Positions 1-8,410 of a DNA stretch of 35,243 nt are shown here, in pieces. The notes beneath the pieces were generated by a model. That model worked only from the letters and a program-made list of their open reading frames with translations, was not told the DNA's origin and made no database searches. Location of the stretch: assembly GCF_001618175.1 (NCBI RefSeq), contig NZ_LPXN01000110.1, positions 1-35,243 on the forward strand, given 5' to 3'. The translations under genes and the position numbers were made by a program. Each line of letters starts with the position of its first letter. The stretch's first letter is position 1. Origin of the DNA: Oceanibaculum pacificum. Lineage in GTDB: Bacteria > Pseudomonadota > Alphaproteobacteria > Oceanibaculales > Oceanibaculaceae.

Positions 1-567
1 GACCAGGAATTCCGGCTTCACGGCAAGCGCCCGGGCGATGCCGACACGCTGGCGCTGACCGCCGGAGAATTGATGCGGATAGCGCTTCTTGTAGCTGGGG
101 TCGAGGCCCACGCGCAGCAGCATTTCATCGACATAGCCCGACAGCTCCGCCCGGCTGACCATGCCATGCACGCGCGGCGCCTCACCGACGATCTCCTCCA
201 CCCGCAGGCGCGGATTCAGCGAGCTCATCGGATCCTGGAAGATCATCTGCACTTTGAGCTGAACGTCCTTCGCCTCCGCCGCGTTCAAGGTCGACACTTC
301 CCTGCCGCGATAGAACAGCGCGCCGTCGCTCGCCTCATGGATGCCGGCGACGACGCGGCCCAGGGTGGATTTACCGCAGCCGGATTCGCCGACCAGCCCC
401 ACCACTTCGCCCTTGAAGATCGTCAGATTGACCGTGTCGACCGCATGCACGACTTCCTCGCGCAGGTTGCCGCCCAGGCGGTTCACCATCTTGGCGGCGA
501 AATCCAAGCGCTTGGCGAAGCGCTTGGAGACGTCTTTCAGCTCGATGATCGGCGCGGCGTCGGTCAT
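1..567 (-). CDS. dppF: Oligopeptide/dipeptide ABC transporter ATP-binding protein, second ATPase (partial)
   Basis: This is the second cytoplasmic ATPase of a peptide-type ABC importer; with the DppD-like ATPase it would power uptake through the DppB/DppC pore. Only the first 189 residues are in the window and the C-terminus lies beyond base 1. A Walker A box (GESGCGKS, about residues 60-67) is followed by a Q-loop (IFQDPMSSLNPR), which is typical of Dpp/Opp ATPases, and by the signature SGGQRQRVGIARAL near the cut edge. Walker B falls outside the window. The ATG at 567 overlaps the TGA of the preceding gene (ATGA), showing translational coupling. The position, last in a five-gene operon, is that of DppF/OppF. 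The exact substrate cannot be told from sequence. Confidence 0.93.
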   Translation of the reverse strand, partial: MTDAAPIIELKDVSKRFAKRLDFAAKMVNRLGGNLREEVVHAVDTVNLTIFKGEVVGLVGESGCGKSTLGRVVAGIHEASDGALFYRGREVSTLNAAEAKDVQLKVQMIFQDPMSSLNPRLRVEEIVGEAPRVHGMVSRAELSGYVDEMLLRVGLDPSYKKRYPHQFSGGQRQRVGIARALAVKPEFLV

Positions 568-1541
568 GCCGCATCCTCCAGATGAGGGTGGAAGCAACGG
601 GCGAAGCGGCCCGGCAGATGTTCGGCCGTTTCCGGCGTCGTGCGGCAGATGTCGCTGGCCCGGGCGCAGCGCGGGCGGAACGGGCAGCCGGCCGGCAGGT
701 CGATTGGCGTCGGCGCCATGCCGGGAATCTGCGTCAGCGGCTGGCCCCGCGGATTGCGCGACGGGACGGAGCCGATCAGCCCCTTGGTGTAGGGATGGAT
801 CGGCGCATCGATCAGCCGGCCGACCGGCCCGCGTTCCACGATGCGGCCGGCATACATGACGCACAGCTCATCGGCCAGCCCAGCCACCACGGACAGATCG
901 TGGGTCACCCAGATCAGCCCCATATGCTGCTCGGCCACCAGTTTCTGCATCTGGTAGAGAATCTGCGCCTGGATGGTCACGTCCAGCGCCGTGGTCGGCT
1001 CGTCGGCGATCACCAGCTTCGGATTCACCGCCAGCGCGAGCGCGATCACCACGCGCTGGCGCATGCCGCCGGAAAACTGGTGCGGATAGGCCATCAGCCG
1101 TTCGTCGGGCGACGGAATGCCGACCTGCCCCAGCGCATCGCGCGAACGCTGGCGCGCGGTTTCCCGGTCCACCTTCTCATGCGCCTGGATAGTCTCGATC
1201 ATCTGCGTGTCGATGCGCAGAACCGGGTTCAGCGTCATCATCGGATCCTGGAAGATCATCGCGATGCGCCGGCCGCGAATCTTGCGCATTTCCTCGTCCG
1301 GCAGGCCGACGAGATCCCGGCCGTGAAACAGGATGCGCCCGCCGACGACGCGGCCCGGATGATCGACCAGCCCCATGATCGAGAAGCCGGAAACCGACTT
1401 GCCCGATCCGCTCTCGCCCACCAGCCCCATGATCTTGCCGCGCCCGACCTCGAAGGACACGTCGTCAACCGACTTGACCACCCCGGCCTTGGTGAAGAAA
1501 TGGGTCTGGAGATTCTCGACCTTGAGCACCGCCTCGGTCAT
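564..1541 (-). CDS. dppD: Oligopeptide/dipeptide ABC transporter ATP-binding protein, first ATPase
   Basis: First ATPase of the peptide importer, 325 residues, the usual DppD/OppD size. Visible motifs are Walker A GESGSGKS (residues 42-49), Q-loop [11 protein letters not shown], signature SGGMRQRV, Walker [13 protein letters not shown] and the H-loop VTHD. The C-terminus has the oligopeptide/dipeptide transporter domain ([12 protein letters not shown]) and a four-cysteine tail ([14 protein letters not shown]); in some DppD proteins such cysteines bind an iron-sulfur cluster. The frame stays open upstream to 1643, but the ATG at 1541 begins the conserved sequence [11 protein letters not shown] and overlaps the TGA of dppC by four bases, so it is preferred. 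It is co-transcribed with the two permeases and the second ATPase. Confidence 0.94.
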   Translation of the reverse strand: MTEAVLKVENLQTHFFTKAGVVKSVDDVSFEVGRGKIMGLVGESGSGKSVSGFSIMGLVDHPGRVVGGRILFHGRDLVGLPDEEMRKIRGRRIAMIFQDPMMTLNPVLRIDTQMIETIQAHEKVDRETARQRSRDALGQVGIPSPDERLMAYPHQFSGGMRQRVVIALALAVNPKLVIADEPTTALDVTIQAQILYQMQKLVAEQHMGLIWVTHDLSVVAGLADELCVMYAGRIVERGPVGRLIDAPIHPYTKGLIGSVPSRNPRGQPLTQIPGMAPTPIDLPAGCPFRPRCARASDICRTTPETAEHLPGRFARCFHPHLEDAA

Positions 1542-2464
1542 CGCTGCAACCTCGGATTCAGAATGTCGCGGAGCTGGTCGCCGACCAGATTGATGGCGAT
1601 GATGGTGAGCAGCAGCGCCAGGCCCGGAAAGAAGCTGATCCAATAGCGGCCCGACAGCAGATAGTTGAAGCCGTTGGAGATCAGCAGGCCGAGCGAGGGT
1701 TCGGTCACCGGCAGGCCGATGCCGAGGAAGCTCAGCGTCGCCTCCAGCGCGATGGCGTTGGCCACCTGCACCGTGCCGATGACGATGACCGGCGGCAGGC
1801 AGTTCGGCAGCAGATGGCGAAAGATGATGCGCGGCGTCGACAGCGCCAGGGAGCGCGCCGATTCGATATATTCCTTGCGCCGCTCAACCAGCGCCGCACC
1901 GCGCGAGGCGCGGGCGTAATAGGCCCATTGGACGACGATCAGCGCCAGGATCACCTTGTCCACGCCGCGCCCCAGGATCGCCAGCAGGATCAGCGCCACC
2001 AGGATCGCCGGGAAGCTGAGCTGAAGATCGACCAGACGCATGATCAGCGTTTCGACCCGGCCGCCGAAATAGGCGGCGCTCAAGCCCATCGAGGTGCCGA
2101 TCAGCAGCGCGAAGAAACCGCTGAGCACGCCGACGATCAGGCTGATCCGCAGGCCATACAGAATGCCGCTGAGCATGTCGCGGCCCTGGCCATCCGTGCC
2201 CAGCACGTAGATCATGCCGGTATAGCTCTCGGCCCCCGGCGGCAGCTTCGAATCCATGATGTCGATCTGTGTCAGATCGTAGGGATTCTGCGGCGCCAGC
2301 AGCGGCGCGAACAGGGCCGCCAGGATGATCAATACAAGACCGACCAGGCCGACGACCGCCAGCTTGCTTTCGAAGAAAGCGCTGAGCAGGCGGCGCCAGG
2401 GCGAAATCGCCTTCTTGGCCGGCGCCGGCGCGGCGGCGAGGGGTTCAGTCTGGCTCGCGCTCAT
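1538..2464 (-). CDS. dppC: Peptide ABC transporter permease, DppC type
   Basis: Inner-membrane permease of the dpp-type importer, 308 residues. The N-terminus has a short Ala/Pro-rich cytoplasmic lead, then a first membrane helix (VVGLVGLVLIILAALFAPLL), followed by the conserved 'LAPQNPYDL' and 'LGTDGQGRDMLSGILYG' segments of the DppC/OppC family. The BPD-type permease core follows, with the EAA-type loop (YIESARSLALSTPRIIFRHL) that docks on the ATPases. The open frame reaches 3088, but the ATG at 2464 overlaps the TGA of dppB (ATGA) and starts the recognisable protein. It should pair with DppB to form the translocation pore. Confidence 0.94.
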   Translation of the reverse strand: MSASQTEPLAAAPAPAKKAISPWRRLLSAFFESKLAVVGLVGLVLIILAALFAPLLAPQNPYDLTQIDIMDSKLPPGAESYTGMIYVLGTDGQGRDMLSGILYGLRISLIVGVLSGFFALLIGTSMGLSAAYFGGRVETLIMRLVDLQLSFPAILVALILLAILGRGVDKVILALIVVQWAYYARASRGAALVERRKEYIESARSLALSTPRIIFRHLLPNCLPPVIVIGTVQVANAIALEATLSFLGIGLPVTEPSLGLLISNGFNYLLSGRYWISFFPGLALLLTIIAINLVGDQLRDILNPRLQR

Positions 2465-3438
2465 GATTTCATATCCGCAAGACGGACGCGGGGATCGAGC
2501 ACCGAATAGAGGATGTCGACGATGAGATTGATGGTGATGAACATCAGCACGATCACGATCAGGTAGGCGACGATCACCGGCCGGTCGAGCACGAAGATTG
2601 AATCGATGATCAGCTTGCCGATGCCCGGCCAGGCGAAGATCGTCTCCGTCACCACCGCGAAGGCGATGACCGAGCCCAGCTCCAGGCCGATCACGGTGAC
2701 CAGCGGAATCAGGATGTTCTTGAACACGTGCACGAAGATCACCCGGCGCGAGGACAGCCCCTTGGCGCGGGCGAACTTCACATAGTCGAGCAGCAGCGTC
2801 TCGCGCACCCCGGCGCGGGTCAGGCGGATCACCAGCGACATTTTGAACAGCGCCAGGTTCAGCGCCGGCAACAGCAGATGCTGCCAGCCCTCGGCGGTGA
2901 ACAGCGATGAGTTGATGCCGAGGAAATTGGCGGTCGGACCGCGCCCGCCGGCCGGCAGCCATTGCAAGAAGACCGAGAACACCATGATCAGCATCAGCCC
3001 CTGCCAGAAATTCGGCAGGCTGAAACCGAAGATGGAGCCGGCCATGATCGAGCGCCCGGCCACGCTGTCGGGCCGCAGGCCGGCCCACAGGCCGAGCGGA
3101 ATGCCGATGACGATCGACAGCAGCATCGCCGCGAAGGCCAGCTCCAGCGTCGCCGGCAGGCGCGAGAAGACCAGCGTCAGGGCCGGTTCGTTGAAGACGA
3201 AGGATTTACCCAGATCGCCCTGCACCAGCTTGCTCAGGAACACCAGATATTGCTGCCAGAGCGGCAGGTCGAGCCCGAGCGCCCGGACGGCGCGGTCATA
3301 CTCCGCCTGCGTGGCGTCGGGAGAGATCAGGATGTCGATCGGATTGCCGATGGCGTAGACCCCGGCGAATACGATGATTGTCATGACGCAGAGCAGAACC
3401 AGGCTCTGCATCAGCCGTCGCAGGATGAATACGCTCAT
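2461..3438 (-). CDS. dppB: Peptide ABC transporter permease, DppB type
   Basis: Inner-membrane permease of the importer, 325 residues, with about six membrane helices. The N-terminal helix (LMQSLVLLCVMTIIVFAGVYAIG) and the stretch 'LGLDLPLWQQYLVFLSKLVQGDLGKSF' are hallmarks of DppB/OppB. The EAA-type loop is YVKFARAKGLSSRRVIFVHV, followed by the typical 'ETIFAWPGIGKLIIDSI' segment. It starts with ATG at 3438, 128 bases after dppA; that gap holds two hairpins that probably lower dppB-F expression relative to the binding protein. It ends in an ATGA overlap with dppC. Confidence 0.94.
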   Translation of the reverse strand: MSVFILRRLMQSLVLLCVMTIIVFAGVYAIGNPIDILISPDATQAEYDRAVRALGLDLPLWQQYLVFLSKLVQGDLGKSFVFNEPALTLVFSRLPATLELAFAAMLLSIVIGIPLGLWAGLRPDSVAGRSIMAGSIFGFSLPNFWQGLMLIMVFSVFLQWLPAGGRGPTANFLGINSSLFTAEGWQHLLLPALNLALFKMSLVIRLTRAGVRETLLLDYVKFARAKGLSSRRVIFVHVFKNILIPLVTVIGLELGSVIAFAVVTETIFAWPGIGKLIIDSIFVLDRPVIVAYLIVIVLMFITINLIVDILYSVLDPRVRLADMKS

Positions 3439-3485
3439 GGCCCCGGCTGCTCCCGTGTCGGCCTTACGAAAAGGTCATAAGGAAT

Positions 3486-3510
3486 AAAAAGCACGCGCCG
3501 CAATGCGCGT
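3486..3510 (-). terminator. Hairpin with T-run between dppA and dppB
   Basis: Read on the minus strand, a 6-bp stem (ACGCGC/GCGCGT) with a 6-base loop is followed by GC and TTTTT, the form of an intrinsic terminator. It lies about 48 bases before dppB. With the stronger hairpin just ahead of it, it probably gives partial termination inside the operon. Confidence 0.5.
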
Positions 3511-3521
3511 CGGCAAGCAGA

Positions 3522-3550
3522 GGGGGAGGCGGCGTCACGCCGCCTCCCCC
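3522..3550. terminator. Perfect 13-bp hairpin after dppA
   Basis: A perfect 13-bp inverted repeat (GGGGGAGGCGGCG / CGCCGCCTCCCCC) with a 3-base spacer starts 17 bases after the dppA stop. It lacks a proper T-run, so it fits an mRNA-stabilising or attenuating hairpin that protects the 3' end of the dppA message, as is common after binding-protein genes. Confidence 0.6.
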
Positions 3551-3566
3551 CCGTTGACGTCGGCTA

Positions 3567-5135
3567 TTACTTGATCGTGACGTCCATGGCCTGCGTGGCC
3601 TGGTCGGAACGGCCGGTATATTCGAAGCCCTTCCGCGTCGCCCAGGTCGACACTTCGTAATGCAGCGGGATCAGCCCGACATCGGCCATCGCGATCTCGG
3701 TGGCCTTCTGCAGCAGCTTCTCGCGCTTGGCGTCGTCGACCGTGACCAGCGCCTGGGCGAGGGTCTTGTCGAATTCCGGGTTGGAATAGCGACCGCGGTT
3801 GGACGGCCCCATGCCCTTCTCCTTGTCGTAGGTCGCCAGCAGCGACTTCAGCGGCGAGGAGGCTTCACCCGTACCGGAACCCCAGCCAACCAGGAGCAGG
3901 CTGAATTCCAGCTTCGAGGCCCGGCCGAAGAAGGTGGAGCGCGGCATCGTGTCGACCGCCGTGTCGATGCCGACGCGGCTCAGCATCTGGGCCACCGCCT
4001 GGACGATCTGCGCATCGTTGATGTAGCGGTCGTTCGGGCCGTGGATGGTCAGCTTGAAGCCGTCCGGATAACCGGCCTCGGCCAGCAGCTTCTTGGCCGC
4101 TTCCGGATCGTATTTCGGCACCTCGATGTTCGGGCTGACGCCGAAGAACCCCTTCGGCAGCAACTGGCCGGCGGGGATCGCCACGCCTTCCATCACCCGG
4201 TCGACGATGGCCTTGCGGTTGATCGCCATGGAGATGGCCTTGCGGACGCGAACATCCTTGAAGGGATTCTTGATCTCCTTGCCGTCCTTGGCCGTCACAT
4301 GCGGCGTGACCTCGCGGTCGCTGTCGATGTGCAGGTAGATGATGCGGTTCGACACCGCGTCGGACAGGGAGACGGCCGAGTTCTTCTTCAACTGGGCGAT
4401 GTCGGCAGTCGGCACGCCGTCGATCAGGTCGACGTCGCCGGACAGCAGCGCGGCGACGCGCGCGGCCGGGTTGGTGATCGGCCGGAAGGTGACCTTCTCG
4501 AATTTCGGCTTGTCGCCCCAGTAATTCTTGTTGGCCTCCAGCACGATGGACTGGCCCGGCGTGAAGCTGACCAGCTTGTATGGACCGGCGCCGATGGCGG
4601 CCTTGCCACTGTTATAATCGGCGGTGCTGGCGCCCTCGCCGTACTTGCGGCTGACGATGGCGATACCGCTGAGATCGTTCGGCAGCAGCGGATACGGGCC
4701 GTCCGTGACGAAATGCACGGTCAGCGGGTCGACGACCTTCACGTCCTTGATCGCCGCCGTATAGATGGCGAAGCTGGACGGGCTGTCCGGAACATTGCCG
4801 GCGCGCTTGATGGTGAACACCACATCGTCCGCCGTGAAGGGCGAACCGTCATGGAATTTCACGCCTTCGCGCAGCTTGAATTCCCAGACATCGTCCGCGA
4901 CCGGCTTCCAGGACGTCGCCAGACCCGGCAGCAGTTCCTGCACCGGCCCCTGCTCGACCAGATTGCCGAAAATATGCGTCGCCAGCGCGTTGTTCGGCGA
5001 GAGATTGTGATAATGCGGATCGACCGAGGTCGGTTCGGTGGACAGACCCACCCGCAGTTCGGCGGCGGAAACCGGCGCCGACAGAAGCGATACCGCCGCG
5101 AACACGCCGGCTACCGCGTACATCAAAGGCCGCAT
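3567..5135 (-). CDS. dppA: Peptide ABC transporter periplasmic substrate-binding protein
   Basis: Solute-binding protein of family 5 (DppA/OppA), 522 residues, which delivers substrate to DppBC in the periplasm. A Sec signal peptide covers about residues 1-24 (MRPLMYAVAGVFAAVSLLSAPVSA, cleaved before AEL). The mature start 'RVGLSTEPTSVDPHYHN' and the segment 'WEFKLREGVKFHDGSPFTADDVVFTIKR' are family 5 hallmarks. A clear ribosome site (AGGAGGG) precedes the ATG. It is transcribed divergently from the iclR-type regulator, from a promoter at 5258-5286. Substrates of this family range over peptides, opines, glutathione and sugars; the nearby M20 deacylase favours peptides or N-acylated amino acids, but this is inference. 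Confidence 0.93.
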   Translation of the reverse strand: MRPLMYAVAGVFAAVSLLSAPVSAAELRVGLSTEPTSVDPHYHNLSPNNALATHIFGNLVEQGPVQELLPGLATSWKPVADDVWEFKLREGVKFHDGSPFTADDVVFTIKRAGNVPDSPSSFAIYTAAIKDVKVVDPLTVHFVTDGPYPLLPNDLSGIAIVSRKYGEGASTADYNSGKAAIGAGPYKLVSFTPGQSIVLEANKNYWGDKPKFEKVTFRPITNPAARVAALLSGDVDLIDGVPTADIAQLKKNSAVSLSDAVSNRIIYLHIDSDREVTPHVTAKDGKEIKNPFKDVRVRKAISMAINRKAIVDRVMEGVAIPAGQLLPKGFFGVSPNIEVPKYDPEAAKKLLAEAGYPDGFKLTIHGPNDRYINDAQIVQAVAQMLSRVGIDTAVDTMPRSTFFGRASKLEFSLLLVGWGSGTGEASSPLKSLLATYDKEKGMGPSNRGRYSNPEFDKTLAQALVTVDDAKREKLLQKATEIAMADVGLIPLHYEVSTWATRKGFEYTGRSDQATQAMDVTIK

Positions 5136-5220
5136 TGGACCCTCCTGTTGTTCTACCCTGACTTGCCTCCTGCCGTTCGCCAGCGCGATCTCTTCTATGC
5201 AATCGAAGCTGATGACAGCA

Positions 5221-5237
5221 CTATTGCAATGCGATAG
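5221..5237. promoter_or_regulatory. Candidate IclR operator, dppA side
   Basis: The 17-bp near-palindrome CTATTGCAATGCGATAG (halves CTATTGC and GCGATAG around AAT) lies just downstream of the predicted dppA start point. A related site (12 or 13 of 17 bases match, depending on orientation) sits at the same distance downstream of the M20 gene promoter at 6233-6249. Assignment to the adjacent IclR protein is inference. Confidence 0.45.
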
Positions 5238-5257
5238 CTTTGTAGCGAACGACGATG

Positions 5258-5286
5258 ATCGTGTGACAATAGCTACCGATTGTCAA
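5258..5286 (-). promoter_or_regulatory. Predicted sigma-70 promoter of dppA operon
   Basis: On the minus strand a perfect -35 box TTGACA (5286-5281) is 17 bases from CACGAT (5263-5258). The -10 is weak, but the same TTGACA-17-CACGAT arrangement recurs before the M20 gene at 6184-6212, which supports it. The start point would be near 5251. Confidence 0.6.
5264..5285. promoter_or_regulatory. Inverted repeat overlapping the dppA -35
   Basis: Perfect 7-bp arms TGACAAT and ATTGTCA are separated by 8 bases. The repeat lies in the dppA/iclR divergent region and covers most of the dppA -35 box, a position suited to a repressor or activator. Only the arm overlapping the -35 is conserved upstream of the M20 gene. 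Confidence 0.45.
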
Positions 5287-5336
5287 CGCGACTGGCAACA
5301 TGCCATGCGAACCGAAGCACCCGGAAGGGCAAAAAA

Positions 5337-6164
5337 ATGCGGGCGAGGAAAGCGGTGGAAGACTCGATGGCGGAACAGGGCGCGCAGCGGCAGGATCCGC
5401 TGTTCGTGAACTCACTCGGGAAGGGCCTCTCGGTGCTGCAGGCCTTCGGCAGCGACTGGGATGCGCTGGGGCTGCGCGAAATCGCCCAGCGCACCGGTCT
5501 CAACACCAGCGCCGCGCAGCGTTTCACCCACACGCTCACTCAGCTCGGCTATCTGCGTAAGGACGAACGCACGCGGCGCTACCGGCTGGGGCCGCGCATG
5601 CTGAATTTCGCCTATTCCTACCTGCGCGCGAACCCGCTGTACGATGTCGCCATCCCGATCGTCATTTCGGTGCGCGACGAATGGCAGGAAACCGTGAACG
5701 TCTCCGTGCTGGACGACACCGACGCGGTGGTGGCGATCCGCATGCCGAGCCAGCGGCGCATCAACTCCAACACCGCCATCGGCCGGCGCATGCCGGCCTA
5801 TTGCGTGTCCACCGGCCGCGCCGTGCTGGCCTGGCTGTCGCCGGAAGAGCGCAAGGCCGTGCTAGACCGCACCAACTTCGTGCGCCTGACGCCGCGCACC
5901 AATATCGACCGCGCCTCGCTGGAAGCCTGCCTCGACCAGGTGCGTATCGACGGCTTCGCCATGGTGGAGGAAGAGGCCGATCTGGGCGAGATGGCGGTCG
6001 CAGCCCCGATCTTCGATGGCGAGCGCAAGCCCATCGCGGCCCTCGGCATCACCACCTCGACAGCCTATTGGAGCATGGAGGACGCGCGCGAGAAGCTGGC
6101 CCCAATCGTCATGCAGGCCGCCACCGCCATCAGCCGCTCCCTGCAAGGCTGGCACGCCTTCTAG
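5337..6164 (+). CDS. IclR-family transcriptional regulator
   Basis: Regulator of 275 residues. The N-terminal winged helix-turn-helix spans about residues 45-73 (LREIAQRTGLNTSAAQRF then LGYL), and the C-terminal part is the IclR effector-binding domain (VNVSVLDDTDAVVAIRMPS, 'YCVSTGRAVLAWLSPEE', 'MVEEEADLGEMAVAAPIFDG'). The frame is open back to a TTG at 5280, but that codon lies in the divergent dppA promoter. The ATG at 5337, preceded by GGAAGGG at a good distance, is the better start; 5367 is another possibility. Sitting between dppA and the M20 gene, which share a promoter module, it is the likely regulator of both. The effector is unknown; a substrate or product of the pathway is plausible. 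Confidence 0.92.
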   Translation: MRARKAVEDSMAEQGAQRQDPLFVNSLGKGLSVLQAFGSDWDALGLREIAQRTGLNTSAAQRFTHTLTQLGYLRKDERTRRYRLGPRMLNFAYSYLRANPLYDVAIPIVISVRDEWQETVNVSVLDDTDAVVAIRMPSQRRINSNTAIGRRMPAYCVSTGRAVLAWLSPEERKAVLDRTNFVRLTPRTNIDRASLEACLDQVRIDGFAMVEEEADLGEMAVAAPIFDGERKPIAALGITTSTAYWSMEDAREKLAPIVMQAATAISRSLQGWHAF

Positions 6165-6183
6165 GCTGGGGCGCGCCGGCCGG

Positions 6184-6212
6184 TTGACAATCGCGGGCGA
6201 CCCTCTCACGAT
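6184..6212 (+). promoter_or_regulatory. Predicted sigma-70 promoter of M20 deacylase gene
   Basis: TTGACA (6184-6189), 17-base spacer, CACGAT (6207-6212), with the start point near 6219. The layout and much of the flanking sequence (CACGATCATCG) match the dppA promoter region. Confidence 0.6.
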
Positions 6213-6232
6213 CATCGAAATCCGCGACACGC

Positions 6233-6249
6233 ATATTGCATATCGATAG
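6233..6249. promoter_or_regulatory. Candidate IclR operator, M20 gene side
   Basis: ATATTGCATATCGATAG matches the palindrome at 5221-5237 (TATTGCA and CGATAG shared when read on the plus strand). It lies in the 5' untranslated region, 15 bases before the ATG. Its role as an operator is inference. Confidence 0.4.
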
Positions 6250-6264
6250 ATCGAGAGTTTCAGC

Positions 6265-7437
6265 ATGGCCGAAGCCGACCGTATTCCGCCGATCAGCCTG
6301 GAGATGATCCGCACGCTGATCGGCATGCCGACCGTGAGCCGCGACAGCAATCTGGAGCTGATCGCCTATATCCAGGAGTATCTGTCCGGCTACGGCGTCG
6401 ATTCGATTCTGGTGCATGACGAGACTGGCAAGAAGGCCAATCTGTACGCCACCATCGGGCCGAAGGACAAAGGCGGCATCTGCCTGTCCGGCCATACCGA
6501 CGTGGTGCCGGTGACCGGCCAGCCCTGGGACACCGACCCGTTCGAGGTGGTGGAGAAGGATGGCAGGCTGTATGGCCGCGGCACGTCGGACATGAAGAGC
6601 TTCATCGCCATCGCGCTGGCCTTCGTGCCGGAATTCCTGGCCAAGCCGCTCAAGACGCCGATCCATTTCGCCTTCTCCTATGACGAGGAGGTCGGCTGCA
6701 TCGGCGTGCGCCGCCTGCTCGACATTCTGGAGAAGCAGCCGGTGAGGCCGGCGGCCTGTATCGTCGGCGAGCCGACCTCGATGAAGCCGGTGGTGGCGCA
6801 CAAGGGCAAGCTGAGCACCCGCTGCCATGTGCATGGGCTGGAGTGTCACTCCTCGCTGGCCCCCACCGGCGTGAACGCGGTGGAGTTCGCCGCGGAGATC
6901 GTGACCTATCTGCGCGGCATGGCGAAGCGCAAGCGCGACCAAGGCCCGTTCGATCCCGGTTTCGATCCGCCGCACACCACGGTGCATACCGGCGTGATGC
7001 ATGGCGGCACGGCGCTGAACATCGTGCCGAAGGATTGCTATTTCGACTTCGAGTTCCGCCATCTGCCCGAGGATGTGCCCGAGGAGCTGCTGGGCGAGGT
7101 GCGCGACTTCGTTGAGAGCAAGCTGCTGCCGGAAATGCAGGCCATCGACCCGGCCACCGGCGTGCGCTTCGAGCCGATCTCGCAGATTCCCGGCCTGGAC
7201 ATGAAGGATGACGATCCGCTGACCCAGCTGGTGATGGCGCTCAGCGGCGCCAATTCCACCGGCAAGGTCGCCTTCGGCACCGAGGCCGGGCTGTTCCAGC
7301 AGACCGGCATACCGACCATCGTGTGCGGGCCTGGGGACATCGCCCAGGCGCATAAGCCGAACGAGTTTATCGCCCTGTCGGAAGTAGCCAAGGGCGAGAC
7401 CTTCATGCGCCGGCTGCTGGACCGGGTGCGGGCCTAA
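6265..7437 (+). CDS. M20 family metallopeptidase / acetylornithine deacetylase-like (ArgE/DapE family)
   Basis: Zinc-dependent amidohydrolase of peptidase family M20, 390 residues, predicted cytoplasmic. Metal and catalytic residues are visible: H77 and D79 in SGHTDVVPVTG, bridging D109 in GRGTSDMKSF, general base E141 and metal ligand E142 in YDEEVGC, a further acidic residue in GEPTSM, and H363 in AQAHKPNEF. The dimerisation domain lies between, with CHSS (H195). It closely resembles ArgE, but a second ArgE-like gene at 19895-21043 and the setting beside a peptide importer and its regulator suggest hydrolysis of an imported N-acyl amino acid or peptide instead. A 128-bp stretch (6484-6611) is identical to the paralogue. 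It ends 7 bases before the convergent ftsY stop, with no terminator seen. Confidence 0.88.
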   Translation: MAEADRIPPISLEMIRTLIGMPTVSRDSNLELIAYIQEYLSGYGVDSILVHDETGKKANLYATIGPKDKGGICLSGHTDVVPVTGQPWDTDPFEVVEKDGRLYGRGTSDMKSFIAIALAFVPEFLAKPLKTPIHFAFSYDEEVGCIGVRRLLDILEKQPVRPAACIVGEPTSMKPVVAHKGKLSTRCHVHGLECHSSLAPTGVNAVEFAAEIVTYLRGMAKRKRDQGPFDPGFDPPHTTVHTGVMHGGTALNIVPKDCYFDFEFRHLPEDVPEELLGEVRDFVESKLLPEMQAIDPATGVRFEPISQIPGLDMKDDDPLTQLVMALSGANSTGKVAFGTEAGLFQQTGIPTIVCGPGDIAQAHKPNEFIALSEVAKGETFMRRLLDRVRA

Positions 7438-7444
7438 AAGAGGG

Positions 7445-8406
<962 letters not shown>

Positions 8407-8410
<4 letters not shown>

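Noticed and set aside
5280..5336. An N-terminal extension of the IclR protein from a TTG at 5280
   Set aside because: The codon sits inside the dppA -35/operator region, and a good ribosome site precedes the ATG at 5337.
7438..7444. A terminator between the convergent M20 and ftsY genes
   Set aside because: Only seven bases separate the stops, and no hairpin is evident there.
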